From contig SYFY01000187.1 of assembly GCA_005799745.1 (NCBI GenBank), positions 25,678-89,677 of the forward strand: DNA of 64,000 nucleotides, in the 5' to 3' direction. Within the stretch, counting starts at the first letter, position 1; each line of letters begins with the position of its first letter. The notes below the pieces were generated by a model. It searched no databases. It was not told the origin of the DNA and saw nothing but the letters and a program-made list of their open reading frames with translations. Source of the stretch: Gammaproteobacteria bacterium (GTDB lineage Bacteria > Pseudomonadota > Gammaproteobacteria > Pseudomonadales > Azotimanducaceae). A program made the position numbers and the translations under genes. Positions 9,178 through 18,268 of this stretch are shown piece by piece.

Positions 9178-9963
9178 TTAGCGAGGCGAGTGTCCATTCA
9201 CCAACCCAAGTCCTTCGCTTTTCCACGCCAGCAAAGTGAGAAGTTCGTCGGTAGCGTGTTCGAGTACCCAGGGACTTAGTGAGAGAAACCAGTTTTCTTG
9301 AGGACGATAAATCGGCCTGGAGTACCATCCGAAAAGCGCAGCGCGGGTTCGGTCGGTCGTATGGTTTTCTCCAGTTCGATGCCAAAGCCGGCTCTCGAAA
9401 ATCACCATAGTGCCTGCGGGAGCAGCGACTGCGATGGAGGCATCACCGTCCTCAGGCCGCGGTGAACGATTGAAGCGGTGACTTCCGGGTACGAATCGCG
9501 TGGCGCCGTTATCTTCGGTGAAATCATCGAGCAACCAGGTGACATTACATCCCTGAGGCGCTGCCGCCCACGGCTCCGGAACAAAGACCTGGTCAGCATG
9601 TAACACCCCTCCGGCACTTCCAGGGAGCGTGATGTTGGCCGAAAAATTTCCGAGGAGACACGGCCAACCTAGCGTCGCCTTCACCAATCGCAGAGCGAGT
9701 GGGTGTTGCACGAGATCCACGAACACCGGATCCCGTGAAAGGACATTCCAGACACGGTGGTTACCGTCACCATGATCGAGGGCGAAGCCTCGTTGTCGGG
9801 TTCCGCGAGACTCATCCAAACGAGCGGCACGATAGAGTGCTGCTCGTACCTCGGCGAGCAGTGGTGGTGACAAAATTTCCGACACAAAACAAATCCCCGC
9901 ACGGGCGAGGTCGGCTTCAGCTTGAGCTGGATCGTCGGTCAGCTTGGGCCACTCAGCGATCAT
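9178..9963 (-). CDS. Phytanoyl-CoA dioxygenase (PhyH) family protein
   Basis: A 261-residue Fe(II)/2-oxoglutarate-dependent oxygenase. The iron-binding HxD is in GVLHADQVFVPEP and the distal His in ESRLWHRTGENHT, with the 2-oxoglutarate-binding Arg a few residues later (DRTRAAL). The family hydroxylates acyl-CoAs or other small hydrophobic molecules. It is encoded next to, and on the same strand as, the small split-barrel protein, 17 bases apart, so possibly co-transcribed. Confidence 0.87.
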   Translation of the reverse strand: MIAEWPKLTDDPAQAEADLARAGICFVSEILSPPLLAEVRAALYRAARLDESRGTRQRGFALDHGDGNHRVWNVLSRDPVFVDLVQHPLALRLVKATLGWPCLLGNFSANITLPGSAGGVLHADQVFVPEPWAAAPQGCNVTWLLDDFTEDNGATRFVPGSHRFNRSPRPEDGDASIAVAAPAGTMVIFESRLWHRTGENHTTDRTRAALFGWYSRPIYRPQENWFLSLSPWVLEHATDELLTLLAWKSEGLGLVNGHSPR

Positions 9964-9980
9964 GAAATTCCGTTCAGGCT

Positions 9981-10388
9981 TTAGTTCGAAACTGGATCGA
10001 GCCGCAAGATCCTGCGCGGCGGGAATCCAGTGAGAAATCGAAATCCAAGCCCCAGAGGTCGAGCCGAATCCACCACCGTGTATTCGTCCATGTTGGTAAT
10101 TTCAACGGCGAGGTAAGGCGCGGTCTGTCCATCGACTTCGACTGTGACCTCAGGATTAGCGATCGTTTGTGAATACCAGGCCCTTGGCCAGTGATTAACC
10201 GCCACATAGAGTTTGTCATCGTGAGAAATGCGGGCGAGTACACGTGTGTGCGGCTTGCCATCATCCAGCGTGGTGATGCGCAGCGTGCCGTCATTGGTGG
10301 GTTGGTAATAGCCGAGCAGTGACTCAAAGACCGTGACGATACCGGCATACACGGCCAGCAGAATCAGCAGGATTTTCAGCAGCTTCAT
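9981..10388 (-). CDS. Small membrane-anchored split-barrel protein (DUF385/nitroreductase-like)
   Basis: A 135-residue protein with one N-terminal membrane segment (LLKILLILLAVYAGIVTVF), then a flavin/F420-type split-barrel pattern: DGKPHTRVLARISHDDKLYVAVNHWP and NPEVTVEVDGQTAPYLAVEI. That pattern matches the deazaflavin-dependent nitroreductase-like (DUF385) family. Substrate and cofactor are unknown. The ATG at 10388 is preceded in frame by TTG at 10391; GAGGGGA lies at a suitable distance for the ATG. Divergent from the FAD dehydrogenase; the roughly 150-bp gap should hold both promoters. Confidence 0.75.
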   Translation of the reverse strand: MKLLKILLILLAVYAGIVTVFESLLGYYQPTNDGTLRITTLDDGKPHTRVLARISHDDKLYVAVNHWPRAWYSQTIANPEVTVEVDGQTAPYLAVEITNMDEYTVVDSARPLGLGFRFLTGFPPRRILRLDPVSN

Positions 10389-10540
10389 CAATAGTCCCCT
10401 CGTTATTCTGGGAAGGCTCCATGACCACGAGAGCGGCGTGGTGATGCTTCACCCGATCTTACCCGCCTTTACAACGTTCGCGCTTCGGACTTTAGGGCAT
10501 CGGGTGTACATTCCGACACAACACGGGTTGAGGAGGGGTT

Positions 10541-11929
10541 ATGGCTCGAGATTACGACGTGGTTGTGGTGGGTGCGGGTGCAGCAGGTCTCGCCGCAGCA
10601 CTCGGGGCGAGTCTCGCTGGCGCATCGGTGCTGGTCATGGAAGCCGACAAACAGGTGGGTGGGTCTTCGCGACTCTCGGGCGGCCACTTCTATGCAGCAG
10701 GCACCAGCGTGCAGAAAGCGGCAGGTATCCTGAATGACACCGCAGACGACATGTTCGAACACTACATGACGCTGAACCAGTGGTTGGTGGAACCGTCCGT
10801 GGTCCGCAGGTACTGCGATCTCTCAGCACCCACATTCGAGTGGCTGAAGGGTCTGGGCGTCGAATTCAAACCGGAAGGTGTGTACTGCTCCGGCGTGAGC
10901 TCCGTGGCGCGTGGCCATCGACCAGAAGGCGCCGGTGAACGGGTGGTTGAAGTACTGTACGGACACTGTGAGGGTCGCAACATCGACTTCGTGTTCAACA
11001 CCCGCGTAACGGGGCTGGTCACCGATGACGAGGGCCGTATCTGTGGAGTGCGCGCCGGTGATGACGTGGCGACCTGTGGTGCCGCGATTCTCTCTACCGG
11101 TGGATTTGGCGCCAACAAGGAGCTTCTGGGGCGGCACTATCCGCAGGCTGCGAAAGCGGACAACTGGTCATGGTACATCGGTACGCCGTACGCCCAGGGT
11201 GACGCGCTCGCCATGGCGAAGGCGCTGGATGCCGACATCGCCGGACATGACCGCGGGCTCTTGCTGGTAACACCGGGCTTCAGTCGCGACCTGGAGGTGC
11301 TCCTGCCAGGTTGGCTTGTCATGGTGAATTCATCGGGCCGACGTTTCGCCAATGAATCCTCACCGTACACGGTGCTCGGTGGATTGATCGAGAAGGAAGG
11401 CGGTCATGCATTCGCCGTGTTTGACGAAGCGGCGCGCGCCGCGGCCAAACCCAGCGCCATTTCGCGCGCCTATTGGGTCAACGATGTGCTCGCCAAACAA
11501 GCGGACGAAGGGCGAATTGCGCGTGCCGATTCGTTAGCGGAACTCGCGAAGAAGATTGGCGCTGATCCGAAGGTGCTAGAGGGCACCATCGCGCGTTACA
11601 ACGCCGACTGTGAACAGGGCGTGGACTCGGTGTACTTCAAGGATCCGACTGCAGGTATGCGGCCGGTGATCTCACCGCCGTTCTACGCAGCGGAACTTCG
11701 TCCAGCGATCATTTGTTGGACGGGCACCGGACTACGCATTGATTCGGACACCCGTGTCTTGCGGCGGGATGAGTCGATCATCGGTGGTCTGTATGCGGCG
11801 GGAGAGACGGTTGGCTCCCTACATGGCGACCGTTACATCGGCGGCGGTGGTTCTTATGGGCCTTGTGTGGTCTTCGGCAAACTTGCCGGCGAGCAAGCAG
11901 CAATCTTTGTTCAATCACTGACTGCCTGA
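10541..11929 (+). CDS. FAD-dependent dehydrogenase, fumarate reductase/3-ketosteroid dehydrogenase type
   Basis: A 462-residue flavoprotein. The dinucleotide-binding motif is VVVVGAGAAGLAAALGA at the N-terminus; a GGSSRLSGGHFYAAGTS segment and a C-terminal FAD-binding stretch GGLYAAGETVGSLHGDRYIGGGGSYG are typical of the fumarate-reductase/succinate-dehydrogenase flavoprotein superfamily, which includes 3-ketosteroid delta-1 and delta-4 dehydrogenases. A well placed GAGGAGGGG site precedes the ATG. Given the Rieske oxygenases and acyl-CoA dehydrogenases around it, a ring-desaturating ketosteroid dehydrogenase is the best guess, but substrate residues cannot be assigned by eye. Confidence 0.88.
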   Translation: MARDYDVVVVGAGAAGLAAALGASLAGASVLVMEADKQVGGSSRLSGGHFYAAGTSVQKAAGILNDTADDMFEHYMTLNQWLVEPSVVRRYCDLSAPTFEWLKGLGVEFKPEGVYCSGVSSVARGHRPEGAGERVVEVLYGHCEGRNIDFVFNTRVTGLVTDDEGRICGVRAGDDVATCGAAILSTGGFGANKELLGRHYPQAAKADNWSWYIGTPYAQGDALAMAKALDADIAGHDRGLLLVTPGFSRDLEVLLPGWLVMVNSSGRRFANESSPYTVLGGLIEKEGGHAFAVFDEAARAAAKPSAISRAYWVNDVLAKQADEGRIARADSLAELAKKIGADPKVLEGTIARYNADCEQGVDSVYFKDPTAGMRPVISPPFYAAELRPAIICWTGTGLRIDSDTRVLRRDESIIGGLYAAGETVGSLHGDRYIGGGGSYGPCVVFGKLAGEQAAIFVQSLTA

Positions 11930-11936
11930 AAGCAAA

Positions 11937-11960
11937 ACGCCGGAACTCTCGTTCCGGCGT
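11937..11960. terminator. Bidirectional terminator between FAD dehydrogenase and TonB receptor
   Basis: ACGCCGGAAC, loop TCTC, GTTCCGGCGT: a 10-bp perfect stem between two convergent stop codons. CTTTGTTT follows on the plus strand and TTTTGCTTT on the minus strand. Confidence 0.85.
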
Positions 11961-12012
11961 CTTTGTTTCCCAACCGTTAAACGGTCGAGTGCAGGCTGTC
12001 AGTTTCCTCTTT

Positions 12013-14952
12013 TCAGTTTCCTTGGAAGGTGTACTGCACCTCGACGCCAAAGAGACGGCCTTGTGTAGTTTGCACACCATTACGGAACTGTGCGGATTCG
12101 CCGTTGCGGGCGATGAACAGCACACCGACGTCATCCGTAATGTTGTTAACAAAGCCACCCACGTTCCACGCTTCATCTTCACTGCGCCAGGTCGCACGAA
12201 GATCCACGCGGCCGAAGCTGTCACCGCTGATTTCCTTGTCTTCAAACGGCGTGAAGTAGACCCGATCGGTCCAGCTGTAGGTGCCGGATACATCGAGACT
12301 CGAGCCACCGGCCAACGGGAATCGGTAAGAGGCATAACCCACAAACTTCAACTCTGGTACCTGGAGCAGCTGCTTGCCCTTGATGTCTTCCGTCAACGCC
12401 TCGAAGTTCGGGAACAATGAAGGCGGGATCTCCGGGTTTGACGGGTCGGAGAGCAGGAAGCTCTTGGTGTACTCGCTGGGGGTAAAGCTGAAGTTGCCAC
12501 CGATGGTGAGGTTCTCGGTTGCGAGCCAAATGGCTTCAGCTTCGATACCCATGATGCGGGCACCGGGTGCTGCGAGTACGGATGTCGTCACACCACCGAT
12601 CTCAGACACTTCAGACGCGAAGGAGTGAATGGTCTCGTAGTCGTAGTAGTAGAACGAGCCGTTGACCTGCAGCGCGTTATCCAGCCACTGGGTCTTGTAA
12701 CCCACTTCGTAGGAGATGAGCTCTTCCGGGTCGTAGGTCGGGGTGCGGCTGAAGTACACGAGGCTGTACCCACCGGAGCGGTAACCGGACGTGGCCGAGA
12801 AGTACATCATGGCGTCGTCGGTAACATTCCAGTCGAGGTTGACCCGCCAGGTCCATTCTTTGTCAGTACGCTCGAAGGGTCGATACACTGACACTGCGAA
12901 CGGCACACCGTTGTTGGTCGCGATCGGGGTCGGCGTATAGGTTCCGTTAGCGTTTGCGATCAATCCACCGTTGGCAAGGTTAAGTCCAGCAACACCACCA
13001 TACAGCGCGACGAAACCGGGGTTGCCCACGCCATTCAATGCGCCTGTCTCTGAATATCGCCAGAGGTTTTCTTCGGCGATGACTTCGTCCTCTGCGTAGC
13101 GGGCACCGAGGGTCAACGTGAAGACATCATTGATGTCCCAGACGCCCTGGGTGTATGCCGCGAACGCATCACGCTTGGTCTGGGTGCTGTACAGCAGATC
13201 GCTGGCTACAGAGTTGATGCCGTGAGTGACGTCCAGGTTCGGGTTAGTCCCCTGGTCGCCATACCAGCGAGAGGTGTACACGTTGTTGTTTGGCAGGCTG
13301 ATGTTGTCCACGGAATAGTTTCGTGCACAGCTTGCTGCCGGTGTCGCCACCTGACAGCCCCGCTTGGCACTGTAGAGGTCGGCCATCGGGCGCGTACCAA
13401 AGGCCAGTGTCGACGCGCTGACAGTGCCGGCGCCGATCAGCGGGCTCGATGACCGGTCGTTGTAGGCATCACGGTACTTCGCCTGACCGACGCTGGAGTA
13501 GAAGTCCCCTCGTTGATCGATGGTCGCATCGTAGAAGAAGATCCCTGATGTGAAGGAAATCGTATCCGTCACATCGACAAATCCCTGGATTTCGTGGGAC
13601 TCGTAATCCGCTTCGTGGTTGACGTAGAACTGTCTGTCGTGGAACAGACTGCCCGTGTTGTCGTCATCGGTGATGCGCTGATAAGCCAAGGTGTTGTTGC
13701 CGTACAGGTACTTCAGCTGAATCCCGTCCGTCACGTCCCAGGAAATGTTGAACTGCGTGCCACGCTGTTTGAACGATTCCCAGTTCAGGCCGTTGGTCGC
13801 GGTACAGAGGTCATCACCCTTGGGCTTGCTGCCGTCGAAGATACAGTCGTTATAGGCGGCGGCATCTGCAGCTGACGTACTGTTGAAGGCGGTCAGAGAT
13901 GCGGCAGCGTTTTGGAAGCCGTTGAGGTTCGGCGCTGCAATCACGCCCGGATTTGCACCGTAGTGGTCAATACCCGCGCGCAACGCCTGAGCACTCCGCG
14001 AGGCACCAGTAACCGGATCGGTGAACTGGCGCACTGGGCGGGTGACGTCATGGAAGTCACGGGCCAGACGGTTCGTATTTTGACCCACAGTGATGAAGCG
14101 GTAGCCCGGTACCATTTCGGTGGTATCTCGTGCACGGACACCTTTTTCAGAAACTACCGACGAAATCGCGGCGTTGGCACCACCGAATACGCGGTCGTTG
14201 TCCATCCAGTTACGACGCAGGTTCACCTCAACGTTATCGAGCGGTGTCCAGCGGAACTGTACGGCGATGTTCTCGTCGCCGAGGCCATCCAGGTCTTTGC
14301 CGTTCGGCGCTATGTCTTTCACCCAGCCATCGCGTTCGCGGCTGCTGTAGGTGATGCGAGTCGACAGTCGGTCCTGGATGAGAGGGCCAGAAATGGCACC
14401 CATGTATTCCTGTGTGCCCTGGCTGCCGATCACGCTTTTAACGATGGCTTCGAACTCGTCGGTCGGCTCCTTGTACAGGATGTTAATCGCGCCGCCGACG
14501 GCGTTGCGACCATACAGGGTGCCCTGAGGACCACGCAGGACTTCGATACGCTCAACGTCAAAGAAGGACTGCGCCGTCGCGGTTAACAAGTCTTCGGAGT
14601 AGATGCCGTTCTGGTAGGTCGCCACACCCGGGTCACCCCCCAGCGCGCGGAAGTTTCGACCTACACCACGCACCGTGGCGTCATAGGGTTGGAAGGTCGT
14701 TGCAGGAATGTAGTTCTGCAGGTCTTCCTGGTTGCGGATACCGAAATCCTCAATGAATTCGCCGGTAAACGCAGAAATTGAAATGGATGTGTCCTGGATG
14801 GACGCTTCTTTACGCTCGGCGGTGACAATGACTTCCTCGATCTGACGGTTGCCGTCTGCGGCAATCGCTGTCGCTGGAAACATGGCCATACTGCCAAAGG
14901 CGCCGACTGCACTGGCCAATAGGCCCGCGCGCGTACGGGTACGCTTTCGCAT
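12013..14952 (-). CDS. TonB-dependent outer-membrane receptor
   Basis: A 979-residue receptor with signal peptide (about 1-32, ending AIAAD), TonB box EEVIVTAERKEAS, plug motif VLRGPQGTLYGRNAVGGAINI and a beta-barrel ending FGVEVQYTFQGN. AGGGG lies eight bases before the ATG. It has the same family architecture as the receptor at the left end of the window but is not a close duplicate. It is followed on the same strand upstream by crotonase and acyl-CoA dehydrogenase genes, again pairing uptake with acyl-CoA catabolism. Confidence 0.94.
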   Translation of the reverse strand: MRKRTRTRAGLLASAVGAFGSMAMFPATAIAADGNRQIEEVIVTAERKEASIQDTSISISAFTGEFIEDFGIRNQEDLQNYIPATTFQPYDATVRGVGRNFRALGGDPGVATYQNGIYSEDLLTATAQSFFDVERIEVLRGPQGTLYGRNAVGGAINILYKEPTDEFEAIVKSVIGSQGTQEYMGAISGPLIQDRLSTRITYSSRERDGWVKDIAPNGKDLDGLGDENIAVQFRWTPLDNVEVNLRRNWMDNDRVFGGANAAISSVVSEKGVRARDTTEMVPGYRFITVGQNTNRLARDFHDVTRPVRQFTDPVTGASRSAQALRAGIDHYGANPGVIAAPNLNGFQNAAASLTAFNSTSAADAAAYNDCIFDGSKPKGDDLCTATNGLNWESFKQRGTQFNISWDVTDGIQLKYLYGNNTLAYQRITDDDNTGSLFHDRQFYVNHEADYESHEIQGFVDVTDTISFTSGIFFYDATIDQRGDFYSSVGQAKYRDAYNDRSSSPLIGAGTVSASTLAFGTRPMADLYSAKRGCQVATPAASCARNYSVDNISLPNNNVYTSRWYGDQGTNPNLDVTHGINSVASDLLYSTQTKRDAFAAYTQGVWDINDVFTLTLGARYAEDEVIAEENLWRYSETGALNGVGNPGFVALYGGVAGLNLANGGLIANANGTYTPTPIATNNGVPFAVSVYRPFERTDKEWTWRVNLDWNVTDDAMMYFSATSGYRSGGYSLVYFSRTPTYDPEELISYEVGYKTQWLDNALQVNGSFYYYDYETIHSFASEVSEIGGVTTSVLAAPGARIMGIEAEAIWLATENLTIGGNFSFTPSEYTKSFLLSDPSNPEIPPSLFPNFEALTEDIKGKQLLQVPELKFVGYASYRFPLAGGSSLDVSGTYSWTDRVYFTPFEDKEISGDSFGRVDLRATWRSEDEAWNVGGFVNNITDDVGVLFIARNGESAQFRNGVQTTQGRLFGVEVQYTFQGN

Positions 14953-15102
14953 GGGTTTTTCCCCTCAGTGAATGGAACGAATCTCTCCAAAGCCATAGCT
15001 CCCGCACCCTCCGTGGGAGAAATGGCTACCTGCGTTATACGAGTGGTGCACAAGGCATGTCAAATGGAAATAACGTTATTCTCTGGCGATCGCTCCTCCG
15101 GT

Positions 15103-15876
15103 TCACAGGTCCCGAAAGTCACCGTGGCGGCCTTTGCCCGATGCAAAACGAGCGGCGCCAGCGCGGGTTTCGCCGGATCGGATGACCTCAAGACCGAGTT
15201 CAGTTTCCCGGCTGAGGGCTGCGTCCAGCGACCTTTCCCACTGTTCGTAGGACGAACGCCGGTCCGCCCGCAGGCACAATTGCGGGAAGGCGCTGAGTTG
15301 ACGGGCAAGCGCCAGGGCAGCAGGAAGAGCCTGGCCTTTGGGGACGAGACGATTGGCTAGGCCCATCATGCGGGCCTCTTCCCCGTTGACACCTCGACCG
15401 GTCAAGATCAGATCCAGGGCGTGGCTGTGACCAATCAGGCGGGGCAACCGAATCGTTCCACCATCGATCAGCGGCACCCCCCAGCGCCGGCAATACACAC
15501 CGAACACCGCATCCTCTGCCGCCACACGCAGATCACACCACAGCGCGAGCTCCAGGCCGCCCGCAACAGCATGACCTTCGACCGCGGCGATCACCGGTTT
15601 GGAGAGCAACATCCTGCTCGGACCCATGGGACCATCCCCTTCGGCTTTGACACGATTGCCTTTGCCCGATGCGACCGCCTTGAGATCTGCGCCTGCACAG
15701 AAGGTGCCTTCGGCACCGGTGAGGATTGCGACATCTGCGCTTTGATCGGTATCGAAGGCGCGGAAGGCTTCGGCAAGCAGCGCCGCTGTTGGGCCATCGA
15801 CGGCGTTTCGCGCCTCCGGACGGTTGATCGTGATCACTGTGGTGCGACCGTGTTTCTCGATCAGGACTTCGTTCAT
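15103..15876 (-). CDS. Enoyl-CoA hydratase/isomerase (crotonase) family protein with altered catalytic residues
   Basis: A 257-residue crotonase. Oxyanion-hole segments are TFCAGADLKAV and GHAVAGGLELALWCD. Aligning by eye to mitochondrial enoyl-CoA hydratase, the position of the first catalytic Glu (QPEILLG) reads VYCRRWG and the second (AMEMVLTG) reads ALDLILTG, so both hydratase glutamates are replaced. An isomerase, hydrolase or C-C lyase activity is more likely than simple hydration. GTGGAG before the ATG at 15876 favours this start over one four codons upstream. It lies in a minus-strand group with an acyl-CoA dehydrogenase and another crotonase. Confidence 0.88.
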   Translation of the reverse strand: MNEVLIEKHGRTTVITINRPEARNAVDGPTAALLAEAFRAFDTDQSADVAILTGAEGTFCAGADLKAVASGKGNRVKAEGDGPMGPSRMLLSKPVIAAVEGHAVAGGLELALWCDLRVAAEDAVFGVYCRRWGVPLIDGGTIRLPRLIGHSHALDLILTGRGVNGEEARMMGLANRLVPKGQALPAALALARQLSAFPQLCLRADRRSSYEQWERSLDAALSRETELGLEVIRSGETRAGAARFASGKGRHGDFRDL

Positions 15877-15942
15877 GCTGAACTCCACTAAAATCGTTCT
15901 AGTTCAATTTGTTACAAATTTTTCCTAATCTATAGGTTCGGT

Positions 15943-17124
15943 TCAGAGGCCAAGTACCTCTTTGGCAATGATGTTCTTCTGCACTTCGGTCGCGCCACCC
16001 GCAATGGTAAAGCCACGATGGTGGAACGTCCCCGAAGCGGTGTATTCCGTCCACGCCGGTCCAACAGGATCGTTTTGATCACCGGAGTCCAGTGGTACGA
16101 GCCAATGCCCCGCAAGTTCGCTGAGCAGTTCATCCTGTGCCTGAACCAGCTGGCTCCCGCGGAGCTTGAGCATGGAAGGCTCGGCGCCGATGCGAATACC
16201 TTCGTCGGCGAGCATAAGAAGGCGCAGGCTGGTGGTTTCGAGAGCGGAGAGCCTTATCCGAAGTTGATCACGCTTGCCGTGCATGGCCTGAAGGTCGGTC
16301 TCCTTTCCCTGCGTGACCCGTACATCTGCGAGCGCTTCATTCACGAGTGTGTGAATGCGACGGTTTTCCGCTACACGAGACACCAACAGCCGTTCATCAC
16401 CGAGCAGAGTCTTGGCGACGGACCAGCCCTCGTTCTCGGCACCGAGGCGTTGTTCCACCGGCACTTCAACGTCACGAAAAAACACCTGATTCCACAAGCG
16501 CTTGCCGTTGAATGCGACCAGCGGCGTGACATCGATGCCGGGAGATTTTAGATCGACCAACAGGAACGAGATGCCTTTTTGGGGCTGAACGACTGGGTCG
16601 GTGCGGACAAGACAGAAAATCCAATCCGCGTCTTCGGCACCCGAGGTCCAGATCTTGCGACCGTTCACACGATAGTGATCACCATGACGCTCGGCCCGGG
16701 TTCGGAGTGATGCCAGGTCAGAACCCGCCTCGGGCTCGGAGTAGCCCTGGCACCACCAGAGTTCACCGCGTTTGATACGCGGCAGGTAGTTGGCTTTCTG
16801 TTCGGGTGTTCCGAAACGAATGATCGCAGGGCCGACCATGTTCACGCCGAAGCCGGGCAGGGTCGGCGCATGGGCTTCACGCATCGCGTTTTCGAACAAC
16901 TGGCGCTCCACCAACGACCATCCCGTACCGCCGTGTTCTTTCGGCCAATGGGGTACAGCCCAGCCTTGTCGATCGAGAACACCGACCCATCGCGTCAGTT
17001 CGTGCCGGCCGATGTGAACACCACGCTTTACCCGGGCTGACAGGTCCTCCGGCAATTGTTCCCGCAGGAACGAGGTGACTTCATCAACGAGCTGGGTCTG
17101 CGCGTGGCTCAACGAACTGATCAT
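15943..17124 (-). CDS. Acyl-CoA dehydrogenase
   Basis: A 393-residue acyl-CoA dehydrogenase. It shares GELWWCQGYSEPEAGSDLAS, RKIWTSGAEDADWIFCLVRTDP and the C-terminal ATEVQKNIIAKEVLGL with the enzyme at 3636-4835, so the two are paralogues of the same FadE-like branch. No second acyl-CoA dehydrogenase is adjacent here, unlike the 3.6-6.0 kb pair. It oxidises an acyl-CoA to the enoyl-CoA that the neighbouring crotonases could use; electrons would go to ETF. Confidence 0.93.
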   Translation of the reverse strand: MISSLSHAQTQLVDEVTSFLREQLPEDLSARVKRGVHIGRHELTRWVGVLDRQGWAVPHWPKEHGGTGWSLVERQLFENAMREAHAPTLPGFGVNMVGPAIIRFGTPEQKANYLPRIKRGELWWCQGYSEPEAGSDLASLRTRAERHGDHYRVNGRKIWTSGAEDADWIFCLVRTDPVVQPQKGISFLLVDLKSPGIDVTPLVAFNGKRLWNQVFFRDVEVPVEQRLGAENEGWSVAKTLLGDERLLVSRVAENRRIHTLVNEALADVRVTQGKETDLQAMHGKRDQLRIRLSALETTSLRLLMLADEGIRIGAEPSMLKLRGSQLVQAQDELLSELAGHWLVPLDSGDQNDPVGPAWTEYTASGTFHHRGFTIAGGATEVQKNIIAKEVLGL

Positions 17125-17225
17125 GGGCGCTCCGAAGGCAGATAAAGGCGGATAGAAGAGTGATAGTAGAGAGACAGAAGAGGGATAGCAGAGGTGAGCT
17201 TTATCGATACATCTCTAATCACGGT

Positions 17226-17966
17226 TCAGCGCGAAGGAGGTGGTGGCCGAACGGGTGTCGGATTCTGTCCGGTAAAACGATCAAACCACGCATCTGCGCC
17301 ATGATCGAGTCGGGCGCGCATACCAGACTTGATGCGAGTGAGGCCACCGGCGGGCCAACTCGCGAGCTCAAGGCAGGAAGTCCGCGCAACTGTGACCACC
17401 TCCGTGTCGGCGACCACACGATGTGCGATCCCGAGCCGATAAAGTTCTGGCCCAGGGATACGATCTGCCATGAAAACGAGTCGGGCAATCACCGACTCCG
17501 GCAATCGTAGGGTTGCCCACGCGAGATTGTAGGGAGCTGCCATCCCGAGACGCGCCTCTCCCACTTGTAGCCAAGCCGTCTCGCCAACGAAGAGAACATC
17601 TGCGGCGAGCGCCAGCGCTGCGCCACCATTGATCGCGAATCGCTCCAGCGCACAGACGATGGGCTTGCCACACTCATAGAGCGCTCGATGGGCACCCCGC
17701 CAGAGAGTTGGAAAATGGGGTACCCACTCGGGCAGGGGATCGGCGTTGAAGGCGTTGAGGTCAAGACCTGAGCAAAACGCGCCGCCTTCACCGCGGAGAA
17801 GGATGACCCGCACGTCGGGATCGGCGTTAGCGGCTTGGAGCGCGGTGGTGAGGTCACGGCCGAGCGGACCGTCAATGGCGTTCTTCCGTTCAGGGCGGGA
17901 GAGAATGACTTCAGCAACGCCCGCCTCAACGAGAAGACGAACGCACGGTGTGGGAGTGAAAGCCAT
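17226..17966 (-). CDS. Enoyl-CoA hydratase/isomerase (crotonase) family protein
   Basis: A 246-residue crotonase. Oxyanion-hole segments are AFCSGLDLNAF and ERFAINGGAALALAADV. The first catalytic Glu position is kept (QVGEARLGM), while the usual GGT loop reads YNLAWATLRLP and the second Glu region reads SVIARLVFMADRI, so only one hydratase glutamate is obvious. The ATG at 17966 follows GGGGAT at normal distance. About 100 purine-rich bases separate it from the acyl-CoA dehydrogenase. Confidence 0.88.
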   Translation of the reverse strand: MAFTPTPCVRLLVEAGVAEVILSRPERKNAIDGPLGRDLTTALQAANADPDVRVILLRGEGGAFCSGLDLNAFNADPLPEWVPHFPTLWRGAHRALYECGKPIVCALERFAINGGAALALAADVLFVGETAWLQVGEARLGMAAPYNLAWATLRLPESVIARLVFMADRIPGPELYRLGIAHRVVADTEVVTVARTSCLELASWPAGGLTRIKSGMRARLDHGADAWFDRFTGQNPTPVRPPPPSR

Positions 17967-18268
17967 CAATTATCCCCGGTAACAAGATGCCACACGCTAG
18001 GAGTCTGCGCGGCAGAAGATCAACGGGCTATGGCGGTGCCACTTCGGCCCGATTTTCCGTTCGCTCTCGTCACATAGCCCCCACTATGCTCCTCAAGCGA
18101 GGGAAAAATCGTACTCGAATCGACACTCGCCTCGTTCCGCTGCCTTCTGACGCGCAGACTCCCAGGTGCGGGAACACATCATAAGCCGAGGATCGGCCGG
18201 AGCGCTCAGATAGAGAAGCGAGGGGATCGATGTAGCTAAAGTGTGTACGTAAGCGCGTACGTAAGCAG
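17967..18268. other. Gene-poor gap with a 10-bp direct repeat
   Basis: I see no supported gene here. GTACGTAAGC occurs twice, at 18245-18254 and 18257-18266, just beyond the stop codon of the DUF6134 gene. Short open frames on both strands have no family features. Confidence 0.5.

Noticed and set aside
13912-14586. Plus-strand open frame of 224 codons
   Set aside because: Antisense to the plug and barrel region of the second TonB receptor; no protein-like features.
17135-17200. Purine-rich run resembling tandem GATAG/AGAG units
   Set aside because: Units are too irregular to call a repeat array; looks like low-complexity spacer between two genes.
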